Shown here: one piece after another, positions 36,764 to 45,386 of the stretch | Numbering within the stretch: the first letter of the stretch is position 1 | Layout: each line of letters begins with the position of its first letter | Source of the DNA: Candidatus Melainabacteria bacterium | GTDB taxonomy: Bacteria; Cyanobacteriota; Vampirovibrionia; Obscuribacterales; Obscuribacteraceae | DNA length: 64,000 bases | NCBI GenBank assembly: GCA_027451745.1 | Contig: DAIDIP010000017.1 | Coordinates: forward strand, 1-64,000 | Reading direction: 5' to 3' | The notes under the pieces: generated by a model | Database searches by the model: none | What the model saw: the letters and a program-made list of their open reading frames with translations, nothing else | Told to the model about the DNA's origin: nothing | Program-made: the position numbers and the translations under genes

Positions 36764-38236
36764 GTGCGAGTAATGGCGTTAACAACTAAATTGCTATCTA
36801 AAGTCGCTAACATAACGTTAATTGTCTTGATGCTAATAGAATCTAATAGCATTGCCTTTGCAAAGACTAGTTTACATCCAATACTAACACCAACAATAGC
36901 GAATATTGCCCTTCAGAAAGATGATGCTGACGATTGTGCAAACCGTATTGATTTACTCACAAGACAAATTATTATCAAAGAAATAGAACTCAAGAAATTC
37001 AATATACATTACAAGATGGAAGTGGGTGAAAAAGGACGCTGGTCTGGTTGGCGTTATGCGGCGTTTCAAGAAGGCAACTATTGTGCAAATCTTGCTGCAG
37101 GTATTGCCGGTGCAGGAGAAAGAACAAGTCATTTGAGGACTCCCGATCATTTGTCACCACATAAATTAGGCGTGGCAAACATCACTAGCATGATTGGCTA
37201 TATTATTGGTGCAGGTTCTGCGGCATTGGAATTAGCTATAACTGAATATCACGACCATCAAGCTAGCAAATTAGGATTTTCTCCTAATATGGCGATGAAA
37301 CACGTTTTAACACTAAAAAATGAAATTGATGGACTATTGCTTGAGCGCGATGCGTTGATAAAAATCGAACAAGCTGCACCCTTGCTTCATGACCATGCCG
37401 AAATTGATACGATTGAAGGGAAAGTTTTAAGAGATCTTAGTGATCTTACATTACTGGAATATGAGAGATACCATATCAAAGCCAGAAGATTTGTTGCCTT
37501 TCAAAAATCTTTGTATTTGTTTGATATGACTAAATACACAATTGCTTCAGTAGGTGCTTATTTCACTTATATGGCTCAGCATAAACATGATCGTAAGTGG
37601 AATCTCAAAGCAGGTATTATGTATGATATTTCTGGAGCGCTAATTATTGCTACACCTTATGCAAGTAGGGGCATAGGCATAATCGCGGAGAAACTACAAA
37701 AACATTTAATGCATCCTGTTATTGCTGAAGTTAGAACCAGGGAATTAGCGACTCTACAGACGGACGAGGAGATCTTACAAAAAGCCTATAAAGTAGAGAT
37801 AAATGGAGCAGTATCTGGAAGTCCCCAATTAAAACGAATGGTAGTTTATCATAAAGAAAGTGATAATTTTCATAGCAGTCTATTACAAGCTCTCGATCAA
37901 GAACGAGCTGGTAAGCTTACAGCCACACAAAACATGATAGCTGGTACTTTTACAGGGGGTACTCATTTAGCTAACGGTATTCTGTATACGGTTGTCGGCG
38001 ATATAGCTAGCGGCAATAGCCGACGAGACGCCAGAGTGACTAATTGCAATTTGGCTGCTGGCGCTATTACTAGTTTGCCAGGCAATACGGTTGCTATACT
38101 TGATACATTGCGCATACAGGTACAAGCAGAAATCCTTCGTCATAAATATGCTAAAGAAGGAAAGCTTCCTCAACAATTGTTAAAAGGACGACTTACTCAA
38201 TTGAATCAAATGGAGCAACAACTAAACAAGCCTTAA
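36764..38236 (+). CDS. Secreted or membrane-associated protein of unknown function (490 aa)
   Basis: It starts at GTG (MRV) or, three codons later, at ATG. A hydrophobic segment (about 15-32, ending SIAFAK) acts as signal or anchor. The body is helical with several Gly/Ala-rich hydrophobic stretches (near 140-165, 255-270, 285-300) that could be membrane-associated. No family is known to me. Its stop codon overlaps that of the convergent nagZ gene by 3 bases. In overall layout it resembles the unknown protein at 278-1747, without proven homology. Confidence 0.65.
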   Translation: MRVMALTTKLLSKVANITLIVLMLIESNSIAFAKTSLHPILTPTIANIALQKDDADDCANRIDLLTRQIIIKEIELKKFNIHYKMEVGEKGRWSGWRYAAFQEGNYCANLAAGIAGAGERTSHLRTPDHLSPHKLGVANITSMIGYIIGAGSAALELAITEYHDHQASKLGFSPNMAMKHVLTLKNEIDGLLLERDALIKIEQAAPLLHDHAEIDTIEGKVLRDLSDLTLLEYERYHIKARRFVAFQKSLYLFDMTKYTIASVGAYFTYMAQHKHDRKWNLKAGIMYDISGALIIATPYASRGIGIIAEKLQKHLMHPVIAEVRTRELATLQTDEEILQKAYKVEINGAVSGSPQLKRMVVYHKESDNFHSSLLQALDQERAGKLTATQNMIAGTFTGGTHLANGILYTVVGDIASGNSRRDARVTNCNLAAGAITSLPGNTVAILDTLRIQVQAEILRHKYAKEGKLPQQLLKGRLTQLNQMEQQLNKP

Positions 38237-39351
38237 TCAAAACCAGGCACATTCAATTCGAATTTTTGAGTGACTTGCTCACTCAACTTTTCTGCCAGTT
38301 TTTTATTTTGCTCAAAAATATTATCATCTAATTTTGACACAGTATACTGTGGTAATGACGACACTAGCTTATTGATTCTTTGTTCTGATGCTTCAAGTTG
38401 GGCTTCTTTGATTTCACCATCGACAACAGCTCCTTCTAGTATCTTGGCCATACTAACCGCGCTTTCGATTGTTACCGCATCTCCAACAATTGAAAAAATA
38501 TCTAGACCAGCTTCAACCGCTTTTATCACCGTTGCTTTATCTCTTATCCTGCCGGATATTGCTGCCATACCCATAGCGTCAGCGATCACCACACCTTTGA
38601 AGCCCATTTCTTTTCGCAATAAATCATTCAAAATCTTTTTTGATAAAGTTGCACTATTATCAGCATCTATTTGCGGAAATAATATATGGGCTGTCATTAT
38701 TAGTTGTATATTTTCGTTGATTAATGCCTGAAAAGGAATTAGTTCCCTATCTTTCAGTTCGTTTAAACTCAAATTGAGTGTTGGCAAACAAAAATGCGAA
38801 TCGACCATGGTATCGCCATGACCAGGAAAATGTTTGGCACATGGAGTAATTCCATTTGCCTTTATAGTGCGAGCAAATTCACATACTGATTTAGTCACAG
38901 ACAATGCTGTACTGCCAAATGCCCGTTCACCTATAACAGGGTTTTTAGAATTGCTGTGAATATCAGCTACAGGGGCATAGTTGACGTTTATTGCCAAAGA
39001 TTTCAATTCTATCGCCATAGCTTTGGCAACATCTTTTATTGCATTGCCCCAATGAGCTGCATAGGGAAATTTTGTAATCGGCAAAGGAGGTCGAATCACT
39101 CTGCCGCCTTCATGATCGATAGATACAATGATCTTTTCTTGCCTCAATATTTGTTTTATTTGTGAAAAAAGTAATTTATATTGTTCTAGCCAAACACTAT
39201 ATTCTTTATTTTGTAAAAAATTTCTTGAACGCAAAATAATTCCTACCGGTTGCAAGCGCTCCAAGAGAAACTTTTCATTGTCAGTTAAAGTAGTACCAGC
39301 TGCTTCTACTATAAATTTTTTGCCAAATCTAGATAAGTCTGTTTGAGTCAA
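38233..39351 (-). CDS. nagZ: Beta-N-acetylhexosaminidase, glycoside hydrolase family 3 (NagZ-like)
   Basis: NagZ removes N-acetylglucosamine from recycled anhydromuropeptides. The 372-residue protein has the family signatures IVSIDHEGGRVIR, YAPVADI, KHFPGHGD (173-180, with the general acid/base His178) and the nucleophile Asp248 in VVIADAMGM. No signal peptide is seen, consistent with a cytosolic recycling enzyme. It is the last gene of the leftward aromatic-CoA operon, four bases after the PaaG-like gene, an unexpected partnership. Confidence 0.9.
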   Translation of the reverse strand: MTQTDLSRFGKKFIVEAAGTTLTDNEKFLLERLQPVGIILRSRNFLQNKEYSVWLEQYKLLFSQIKQILRQEKIIVSIDHEGGRVIRPPLPITKFPYAAHWGNAIKDVAKAMAIELKSLAINVNYAPVADIHSNSKNPVIGERAFGSTALSVTKSVCEFARTIKANGITPCAKHFPGHGDTMVDSHFCLPTLNLSLNELKDRELIPFQALINENIQLIMTAHILFPQIDADNSATLSKKILNDLLRKEMGFKGVVIADAMGMAAISGRIRDKATVIKAVEAGLDIFSIVGDAVTIESAVSMAKILEGAVVDGEIKEAQLEASEQRINKLVSSLPQYTVSKLDDNIFEQNKKLAEKLSEQVTQKFELNVPGFD

Positions 39352-39355
39352 CTTT

Positions 39356-40159
39356 CTATTTGCCTTTATAAATCGGTGAGCGTTTTTCTATGAAGGCCTT
39401 TACTCCCTCACTAAAATCTTTGCTGCACCCAGCTATTTCTTGTAAATTTGCTTCATTCTCTAACAATTCTTCAATATCATTGAATATAGCTTTATTCACA
39501 GCTCGCTTAGTCAAAGCAAAAGCAAGTGAAGGTCCTAAAGCTAATCGTTTGGCCCATTCCTGAGTTGTATTATTTAGCTGTTCTGCTGATACTACAGTAT
39601 TTAAAAGACCCAAGTTCAATGCTTCTTCTGCGGTTAATTTTTCAGCAAATAACATTAGCTCCAAAGCTTTTGTTAAGCCAATCAAACGAGGTAATAAAAA
39701 AGTTGATCCTGAATCTGGTATTAGTCCTACTTTGCTAAATGATTGAATAAATGAAGCATCTTTACTGGCAATTCTAAAGTCGCAGGCAAAAGCTAAACTT
39801 GCGCCAGCTCCGGCAGCAACACCATTAATTGAAGCAATAATTGGTTTTTCGATACGACGCAATTTTAGTACCATAGGATTGTATCTTCGTCTTAAAGAAT
39901 CTCCTAATGAAGTTTGTTTACTATCTTGCCCTTTTTCTAAGCGTGCTTGCAAATCTTGTCCCGAACAAAAGCCACGCCCCGCACCTGTCAAAACAATAGC
40001 TCTTACATTCTTATCGGCTTCCACCTCTGTTAACGCATCTTGTAGAGCAAAAGACAAATCATCATTGAAAGCATTAAGCTTATCTGGACGATTCAAAGTT
40101 ACAGTAGCGACGCCCTCTTTCTTCTCTAGAAGTAGAACACTTTCATTGACTATCGCCAT
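39356..40159 (-). CDS. paaG: Crotonase-family isomerase, PaaG-like
   Basis: PaaG isomerises ring-epoxy-phenylacetyl-CoA to the oxepin in phenylacetate breakdown. This 267-residue crotonase has the close PaaG pattern: GRGFCSGQDL (61-70), SLRRRYNPMVLKLRRIEKPI, INGVAAGAGASLAFACDFRIA, and FSKVGLIPDSGSTFLLPRLIG with Asp149 at the position of the catalytic Asp. It lies five bases after the second crotonase gene in the same operon as PaaK. It could still act on another CoA thioester. Confidence 0.8.
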   Translation of the reverse strand: MAIVNESVLLLEKKEGVATVTLNRPDKLNAFNDDLSFALQDALTEVEADKNVRAIVLTGAGRGFCSGQDLQARLEKGQDSKQTSLGDSLRRRYNPMVLKLRRIEKPIIASINGVAAGAGASLAFACDFRIASKDASFIQSFSKVGLIPDSGSTFLLPRLIGLTKALELMLFAEKLTAEEALNLGLLNTVVSAEQLNNTTQEWAKRLALGPSLAFALTKRAVNKAIFNDIEELLENEANLQEIAGCSKDFSEGVKAFIEKRSPIYKGK

Positions 40160-40164
40160 ATAAT

Positions 40165-40956
40165 CTAGCGCCCTTTGAAAATCGGATTACGCTTTTCTGT
40201 AAAGGCAGACATTCCTTCTTTTTGATCTTCGGTAGAAAATAACATATAGAAGTTTTTGCGCTCGTGTAATAATCCTTCTGCTAAGGATGTTTCATATGTC
40301 TTAAGAATGGCATCTTTGGCTAATTGCAAAGCTATCGGAGATTTTTTCGCTATCTCTTTTGCCATTTTTTTTGCTTCTTCCAAATAAGTCTCAGCTGGGG
40401 CAACTTTATTGACTAAGCCAAGCTCCAAAGCTTCTTCAGCTGTAATCATCTCGCCAGTTAAAATCATCTCCATCGCTTTGTATTTGCCCACAACTCTAGT
40501 TAAGCGTTGTGTGCCACCAGCACCCGGAATAATGCCAAGATTTATTTCTGGTTGACCCAGTTTTGCATTCTCGGAAGCAATAATGATATCGCAATTCATC
40601 ATTAATTCTAGCCCGCCACCTAGAGCGAATCCACTTACTGCAGCAATAATTGGTTTCTTTGTTTGGCGGATCTTATCCCAAGTGGCAAATTGATCTTTTA
40701 ATAAAATAGACACAGAGCTTTCTTTCGACATTTCACTAATATCAGCACCAGCAGCAAAAGCTCGCTCATTCCCGGTCAGAATAATTACTCTTATTGCTTC
40801 ATCTTTATCCAGGGCGAACAAAGCATCGGTTAATTCAGTTATTAGTGCATGGCTCAAGGCATTATAAACTTTCGGTCTATTGAGGCGAATTATGGCAATT
40901 GTTTCTTCTGCCTCTACCAAAATATTTTCATAGCTTGCTTTGACTGTGCTGCTCAT
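40165..40956 (-). CDS. Enoyl-CoA hydratase, PaaF-like
   Basis: A 263-residue hydratase with both catalytic glutamates in standard spacing: Glu117 in GGGLELMMNCD and Glu137 in GQPEINLGIIPGAGGTQRL. The oxyanion region reads AFAAGADISEM. It would hydrate a 2,3-enoyl-CoA, as PaaF does in lower phenylacetate degradation or as FadB-type hydratases do in fatty acid oxidation. It is three bases from the preceding gene and five from the next. Confidence 0.88.
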   Translation of the reverse strand: MSSTVKASYENILVEAEETIAIIRLNRPKVYNALSHALITELTDALFALDKDEAIRVIILTGNERAFAAGADISEMSKESSVSILLKDQFATWDKIRQTKKPIIAAVSGFALGGGLELMMNCDIIIASENAKLGQPEINLGIIPGAGGTQRLTRVVGKYKAMEMILTGEMITAEEALELGLVNKVAPAETYLEEAKKMAKEIAKKSPIALQLAKDAILKTYETSLAEGLLHERKNFYMLFSTEDQKEGMSAFTEKRNPIFKGR

Positions 40957-40959
40957 GGT

Positions 40960-41838
40960 TTATCTCCGAGTTTTGCTTTTAACGGATTTTGCTTTGTTCT
41001 TTTTTGTTTTCGCTAGTGGATTTTTCACCGTTGGTGTTTTGGTTGCCTCACGAATGGATTCGTAGTCCATTTCTGCTTTATTGCTAAAAGATTCAAGTCC
41101 TGCTCTTACTTCTGGCATTCCAGAGTGCAGAGTAAGCCAGTCTCGTGCATGACCAATAGTCATTGCCCAGGATAAATCGCGCCAAAAATTGAGCTGTTGT
41201 TTTGTATAGCGAGTACACTCCGGCAATTTCTTATATAGCTTATTTGCCATTTCCAAAACAGCTTCATCTAATTGGGCATATGGAACTACTCTATTAACTA
41301 ATCCCCACTCCAAAGCTCGTTTAGCACTAATATTTTCGCAAAGAAATAACATCTCTCTGGCGCGTCTATCTCCGACTATCAATGGCAACCATTGTGTAGC
41401 ACCACCGGCAGCAACTGAGCCGCGGGCAGCCCCTACTTGTTTGATAGTTACATGATCAGCAGCAATGGCTAAATCACAAGCCATATTCAGCTCATTTCCA
41501 CCACCAACAACCATGCCATTTAGGCGGGCTATAGTTACTTTGCCAATATTGCGTAAGCGATCATGCATTTCTATGAATGCATACATCCATTTGTAATATT
41601 CATTAGGCTTGGGCAGAATGTCTCGTTCTTGTTCTTTTAGATCGGCGCCTGTACAAAAGGCTTGTTTGCCAGCTCCTGTAATTACTGCTACTGCAATATC
41701 ATCGTCATTGCTTGCTTTTAGAAAAGCATTTCCTAATTCATGCAAAGTTTCCAGGTCAAAACAATTCAGAACCTCTGGGCGATTAATGGTTATTTGGGCA
41801 ATGAAATCCCTTTTTTCGTAGATGATTTTTTTTGTCAT
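40960..41838 (-). CDS. Crotonase-family protein of MenB/BadI-like type
   Basis: A 292-residue crotonase that lacks the second hydratase glutamate. Where the hydratase has GQPEINLGIIPGAGG, this has KQVGAARGSVAAGGATQWL, as in the MenB and BadI group, whose members form or open rings through C-C bond chemistry. GKQAFCTGADLKE and VVGGGNELNMACD mark the oxyanion hole. The stretch VGDRRAREMLFLCENISAKRALEWGLVN also matches that group. The C-terminus ends in a very basic Lys-rich tail. In this operon a ring-opening hydrolase role is an attractive guess. It follows the EthD gene by five bases. Confidence 0.78.
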   Translation of the reverse strand: MTKKIIYEKRDFIAQITINRPEVLNCFDLETLHELGNAFLKASNDDDIAVAVITGAGKQAFCTGADLKEQERDILPKPNEYYKWMYAFIEMHDRLRNIGKVTIARLNGMVVGGGNELNMACDLAIAADHVTIKQVGAARGSVAAGGATQWLPLIVGDRRAREMLFLCENISAKRALEWGLVNRVVPYAQLDEAVLEMANKLYKKLPECTRYTKQQLNFWRDLSWAMTIGHARDWLTLHSGMPEVRAGLESFSNKAEMDYESIREATKTPTVKNPLAKTKKNKAKSVKSKTRR

Positions 41839-41843
41839 TGAAT

Positions 41844-42146
41844 CTATTCTTGAATTTCACAAATAAGCATTTGTACTAAACCATTGGCAAAATTTTTCAA
41901 ATCTTTTGCTGCTGCTTTGCCTTCGTCTGAACTCATGGCGCTTTTGAGACTATCTATATTGTCAAAATACATATTAGCTATCAAGTGATATTCGGATTCG
42001 CCAAAGGGAGTACCTAAAACTTTAGACACTTCTGTTTTTCTCAGTCCTGGCATTTTGTTAGCTAAAGGCGAATGAGTTTCTTTATAGTATCGATCAAACT
42101 CTTTTGGGTCAGCAGGCTTTTTATAAAGGGCTGTAAGTTTAACCAT
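41844..42146 (-). CDS. EthD-domain protein
   Basis: A 100-residue single-domain protein of the dimeric alpha/beta barrel type. MVKLTALYKKPADPKEFDRYYKETHSPLA at the start and MPGLRKTEV match the EthD family. EthD-type proteins accompany oxidative degradation clusters and their activity is often unclear. It lies between the PaaK ligase and the three crotonases. A GGAG (TTTCCATGG context) lies just upstream of the ATG. Confidence 0.85.
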   Translation of the reverse strand: MVKLTALYKKPADPKEFDRYYKETHSPLANKMPGLRKTEVSKVLGTPFGESEYHLIANMYFDNIDSLKSAMSSDEGKAAAKDLKNFANGLVQMLICEIQE

Positions 42147-42170
42147 GGAAACTCCTTTGCTTTGAACTTG

Positions 42171-43559
42171 TTATTTTTTGGCTCGTTTGTCTATAACGCG
42201 AACCGCTTTGACTTCACTATGGGGTAAAGAACCAGGCATCATCAATTCTACTTCTGCAGTTATGGCTAGCAAATCTTTAAGTAGATTTTTAATTTCAGCT
42301 TTTAGTCTGTCATGTAGAGGGTTAGCTTCCGTGCCTTTATAGGCTTCGCCCCATTTGTGAGCAGTTTGTCTATCGAGTTCTACTTGTAGAGAAAGAGTAT
42401 CAAGAGCCTTTTCTCTATCTATAACAAGCAAAAATCTTGCCGATAATTCAGGATGCGAAAGTAAAATTTGTTCAACTGAGCTCGGATAAAAATTAACGCC
42501 TCGAATAATCAACATATCATCCAAACGTGCTTTAACGCGCGACATTCTCACCATTGACCTTCCGCAGGCACAGGGTGTTCTATGCAAGCTAGAAATATCA
42601 CCAGTGCGATAACGTAAAATAGGAATGGCTTCTTTTGTTAAAGTCGTAAAAACTAGTTCTCCTTCCTCACCTTCTGGTAATGGCATACCTGTCTTGGGGT
42701 CAATTATTTCTGGTAAAAATTGATCTTCCCAAATATGTAAACCACCATTTTCAGCCTGTGAATACTGACATTCCATTGAAACACCAGGACCAATAATTTC
42801 ACTTAAGCCATAGATGTCCAATGCTTTTATAGAAAGCTTTGTTTCTATTTGCTTCCGCATTTGTTCGCTCCAAGGCTCTGCCCCAAAAATACCTATTTGC
42901 AAACTTATTGTTTCTAATGGAATCTCCAGCTCAAGCATTAAGTCGGCAATATTTAGCGCGTATGTAGGAGTGCAACATAAAACTTGAGATTTTAAATCTT
43001 GCATTAGGGTAATCTGACGTCTAGTCATGCCGCCAGAAGCCGGTATTACAGTGGCTCCCAACAGTTCAGCGCCATAATGAATCCCTAAACCGCCAGTAAA
43101 TAAGCCATAACCATAGCTGTTCTGAATAATATTGCCTCGACTTACCCCTGCACAAGCTAGAGAACGAGCACAAACTTCTGACCATGTGGCAATATCTTGG
43201 GTAGTATAGCCAACCACGATTGGTTTACCTTTGCTGCCCGATGAGCAATGAAAACGAGAAACTTCAGATGCTGGTTTACTAAAAAGACCCGTCGGATAAT
43301 TGTCTTGTAAATCTGACTTAACTGTGAATGGAAGATTTTTTAAATCGGCTAACGAGGTTATTTTGCCTATGTCACCATTTGCAATACCATGCCCTTTTAA
43401 TTTATCTCGATAGAAATCATTGTTTTGCAATTTGGTAAGCAAAGCTTTCAAGCGAGACAATTGCAAGTCCTTCAGCTCAACCTCTGAAAGGCGCTCTATC
43501 TTAGGATTCCAAATTGAAGTTGAAGAATTATTTGCTACTTTGGCCATTATGCCAACCAA
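42171..43559 (-). CDS. paaK: Phenylacetate-CoA ligase
   Basis: Activates phenylacetate (or a related aryl acid) with ATP and CoA. The 462-residue protein has the adenylate-forming signatures of the PaaK group: HCSSGSKGKPIVVGYT (P-loop like), NSYGYGLFTGGLGIHYG, DIYGLSEIIGPG, RYRTGDISSLHRTPCACGR and IIRGVNFYPSSVEQIL. Starts at GTG/ATG 43559 or the inner ATG at 43547 are both possible. It is the second gene of the operon, 23 bases after the diiron gene. Confidence 0.92.
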   Translation of the reverse strand: MVGIMAKVANNSSTSIWNPKIERLSEVELKDLQLSRLKALLTKLQNNDFYRDKLKGHGIANGDIGKITSLADLKNLPFTVKSDLQDNYPTGLFSKPASEVSRFHCSSGSKGKPIVVGYTTQDIATWSEVCARSLACAGVSRGNIIQNSYGYGLFTGGLGIHYGAELLGATVIPASGGMTRRQITLMQDLKSQVLCCTPTYALNIADLMLELEIPLETISLQIGIFGAEPWSEQMRKQIETKLSIKALDIYGLSEIIGPGVSMECQYSQAENGGLHIWEDQFLPEIIDPKTGMPLPEGEEGELVFTTLTKEAIPILRYRTGDISSLHRTPCACGRSMVRMSRVKARLDDMLIIRGVNFYPSSVEQILLSHPELSARFLLVIDREKALDTLSLQVELDRQTAHKWGEAYKGTEANPLHDRLKAEIKNLLKDLLAITAEVELMMPGSLPHSEVKAVRVIDKRAKK

Positions 43560-43582
43560 TTAATTTGCGAGATTGAATGTAG

Positions 43583-44329
43583 CTATTCTACAACGTTTAT
43601 GTCTGGTGCTTTCAATCCATAAGATTCAAGTAAGGGTTTAATCTCATCGTACCAAGATACCCTGACTTCTTGATTATCTCTTTGCTTCAACTTGAAATGG
43701 CGATAGCGCTGATTGCTTTGGGTGCCGCCTTTGCCAAATACTTTATTTACTTTAGGAAACCAGAAATCAAGAGCTTTTTGGATATTTGCTTTTTGTTCTG
43801 GATCTTTAGCTAATTTGCTTACCCATGTTTCACCATGTTTGACGTGCATCAGCTCTTCTTTTTCAATTTCTGTCATTATGCGAGACCAGGGACCCCAACT
43901 GCACTCTGCCGCATCATGTAATTGATGCCCAGCGGCTCTATCCATAAGAAAATTGAACATTACTAAATCTGCCCAAGTTCTAATAGGTTCATAAAATACT
44001 TTCATGCGGTTTTTCATTTTGTCTTCAAAAACCAGCTTGTTAACGTTAATGCCTAATTTGGCAAGAAGATCATAAATGGCTTTTGCATGACGGCATTCAT
44101 CTTTAACAATGTTCGCCATTGCTAATTTCTCAGCAATGGTTGGAGCGCCTTCTATCCAGGGCACATATCCGTAAGCTCCAGCCAATTCTGAGTCTGCTTG
44201 CGCAATCATCAAAGTAAGAAGATGTTCTTTATATTCATCAGTTATTTCATCTGCAGATTCAAGCTTAATGCCTGCCTGAATCTTGTCCATCATAGTGTTT
44301 TCTGTAGCTGTACTGCCTTTTGGAACCAT
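43583..44329 (-). CDS. PaaA/PaaC-type ferritin-like diiron protein
   Basis: A 248-residue four-helix diiron protein of the phenylacetic acid catabolic family. Ligand candidates appear in the right order: Glu48 (ADSELAGAYGY), Glu78-x-x-His81 (KDECRHAKAIYDLL), Asp130 (NFLMDRAAGHQ), and Glu159-x-x-His162 (KEELMHVKHG). A complete metal set suggests an active oxygenase like PaaA rather than the structural PaaC. Partners of the known epoxidase complex (PaaB, PaaC/A, PaaD and reductase PaaE) are missing from the operon. It is the first gene, with GAGG/AAGGGA before the ATG. Confidence 0.82.
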   Translation of the reverse strand: MVPKGSTATENTMMDKIQAGIKLESADEITDEYKEHLLTLMIAQADSELAGAYGYVPWIEGAPTIAEKLAMANIVKDECRHAKAIYDLLAKLGINVNKLVFEDKMKNRMKVFYEPIRTWADLVMFNFLMDRAAGHQLHDAAECSWGPWSRIMTEIEKEELMHVKHGETWVSKLAKDPEQKANIQKALDFWFPKVNKVFGKGGTQSNQRYRHFKLKQRDNQEVRVSWYDEIKPLLESYGLKAPDINVVE

Positions 44330-44392
44330 ATCCCTTACCTCGTTTATCTATGTTAAATGAATTCAGTTTTCTGGGATTTTGCCTTATTAACG

Positions 44393-44404
44393 GCACGCTA
44401 GTGC
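44393..44404. promoter_or_regulatory. Inverted repeat upstream of the aromatic-CoA operon
   Basis: GCAC, GCTA, GTGC lies about 65 bases before the diiron gene's ATG. It is short and could be chance. The gap (44330-44460) must hold the operon promoter, since the next upstream gene ends at 44461. It is recorded as a possible operator only. Confidence 0.25.
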
Positions 44405-44460
44405 GTATATATCTTAGTCTTAAATATACACGATATCTATTAGCTTAGCCAGTTGCAAGA

Positions 44461-45306
44461 CTACCTATCAACCTTGTTTAGTTTAATTAAAGTCTGTCCG
44501 TCATTTGTTTCTAATACCGAGTCAATAAATTCAAATTCAGCTATAGTCCATGGCTGCAATTTACCTAGACGTACCACTTTTAGTTCTATAGTTATGGCAC
44601 TTAGTCGCGGAAGCAGAGTGAGCATTTTATCCTGAGCAAGCGGTTTGCCATCGGGCATTATTACCTGTCCTGGTTTTTTTGGAGTTAAATACCAGCTTGT
44701 TTCTTTGTTTTGACTTGGCAGTAGCGCAAATTTAAACTCGCCACGTACATCGCCCTCTATGGTAGTGGTATTAAACTTGATGGCATTTTCATCAAGGCCG
44801 CTTCGCAATCTTAAAGTGTAACTTTTCCAGTATTCAAATGCAGGATTTTTGATAAAGTCTTCAAATTCTTGCCAAGGCATAGTCTTCCCATAAGCTAATG
44901 GCAAAGGCAAAAAAACAGGTCTATAACTGTTCTTGTTAAATATAATTGGTACTTTAACCAGACGATCTTCAGGCTGTTCCCATGGTACGCCGTGGCTAGC
45001 TTGGGGCGGACTAATTATCACTTTCGTATCTGTTGGTCCAAGGTCAAATGGATGGCCAAGCAAAAAAGCCAAATTAGGTTCTTCATCAGTTTGATAGGCT
45101 AAGTATGCTCCCCAACCCTTTTTCTTTGGGCAATGACAAACATTGGTGCCAAAATGTCTCACTATTTTGCTCGAATTTCCAGATTGAATATCTGTTAAAA
45201 ACGCAATAGCTTCTTTCTGCGGACTGGCCTGCAGAATATTACTGAACCAGCTTTGCAACACAAGCAAAGCTAAAATTAGAAATAAAGTTGGGATAGCATA
45301 GCGCAC
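44461..45306 (-). CDS. Membrane-anchored or secreted protein of unknown function (281 aa)
   Basis: It has an N-terminal hydrophobic segment (about 3-27), then a helical stretch (KEAIAFLTDIQSG) and a largely beta-type domain. CHCPKKKGWGAYL near residue 57 has two close Cys residues. The C-terminal half has alternating strands (YTLRLRSGLDENAIKFNTTTIEGDVRGEFKFALL). No family is recognised. It is divergent from the aminotransferase gene and 131 bases upstream of the aromatic-CoA operon. Confidence 0.6.
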   Translation of the reverse strand: MRYAIPTLFLILALLVLQSWFSNILQASPQKEAIAFLTDIQSGNSSKIVRHFGTNVCHCPKKKGWGAYLAYQTDEEPNLAFLLGHPFDLGPTDTKVIISPPQASHGVPWEQPEDRLVKVPIIFNKNSYRPVFLPLPLAYGKTMPWQEFEDFIKNPAFEYWKSYTLRLRSGLDENAIKFNTTTIEGDVRGEFKFALLPSQNKETSWYLTPKKPGQVIMPDGKPLAQDKMLTLLPRLSAITIELKVVRLGKLQPWTIAEFEFIDSVLETNDGQTLIKLNKVDR

Positions 45307-45386
45307 GGTACAATAGACTTTTATTTAAAAACAGGGACACAAATAAAACTAGCTTTACAGGAAAGCGATCATAGAGTTTATTATAT

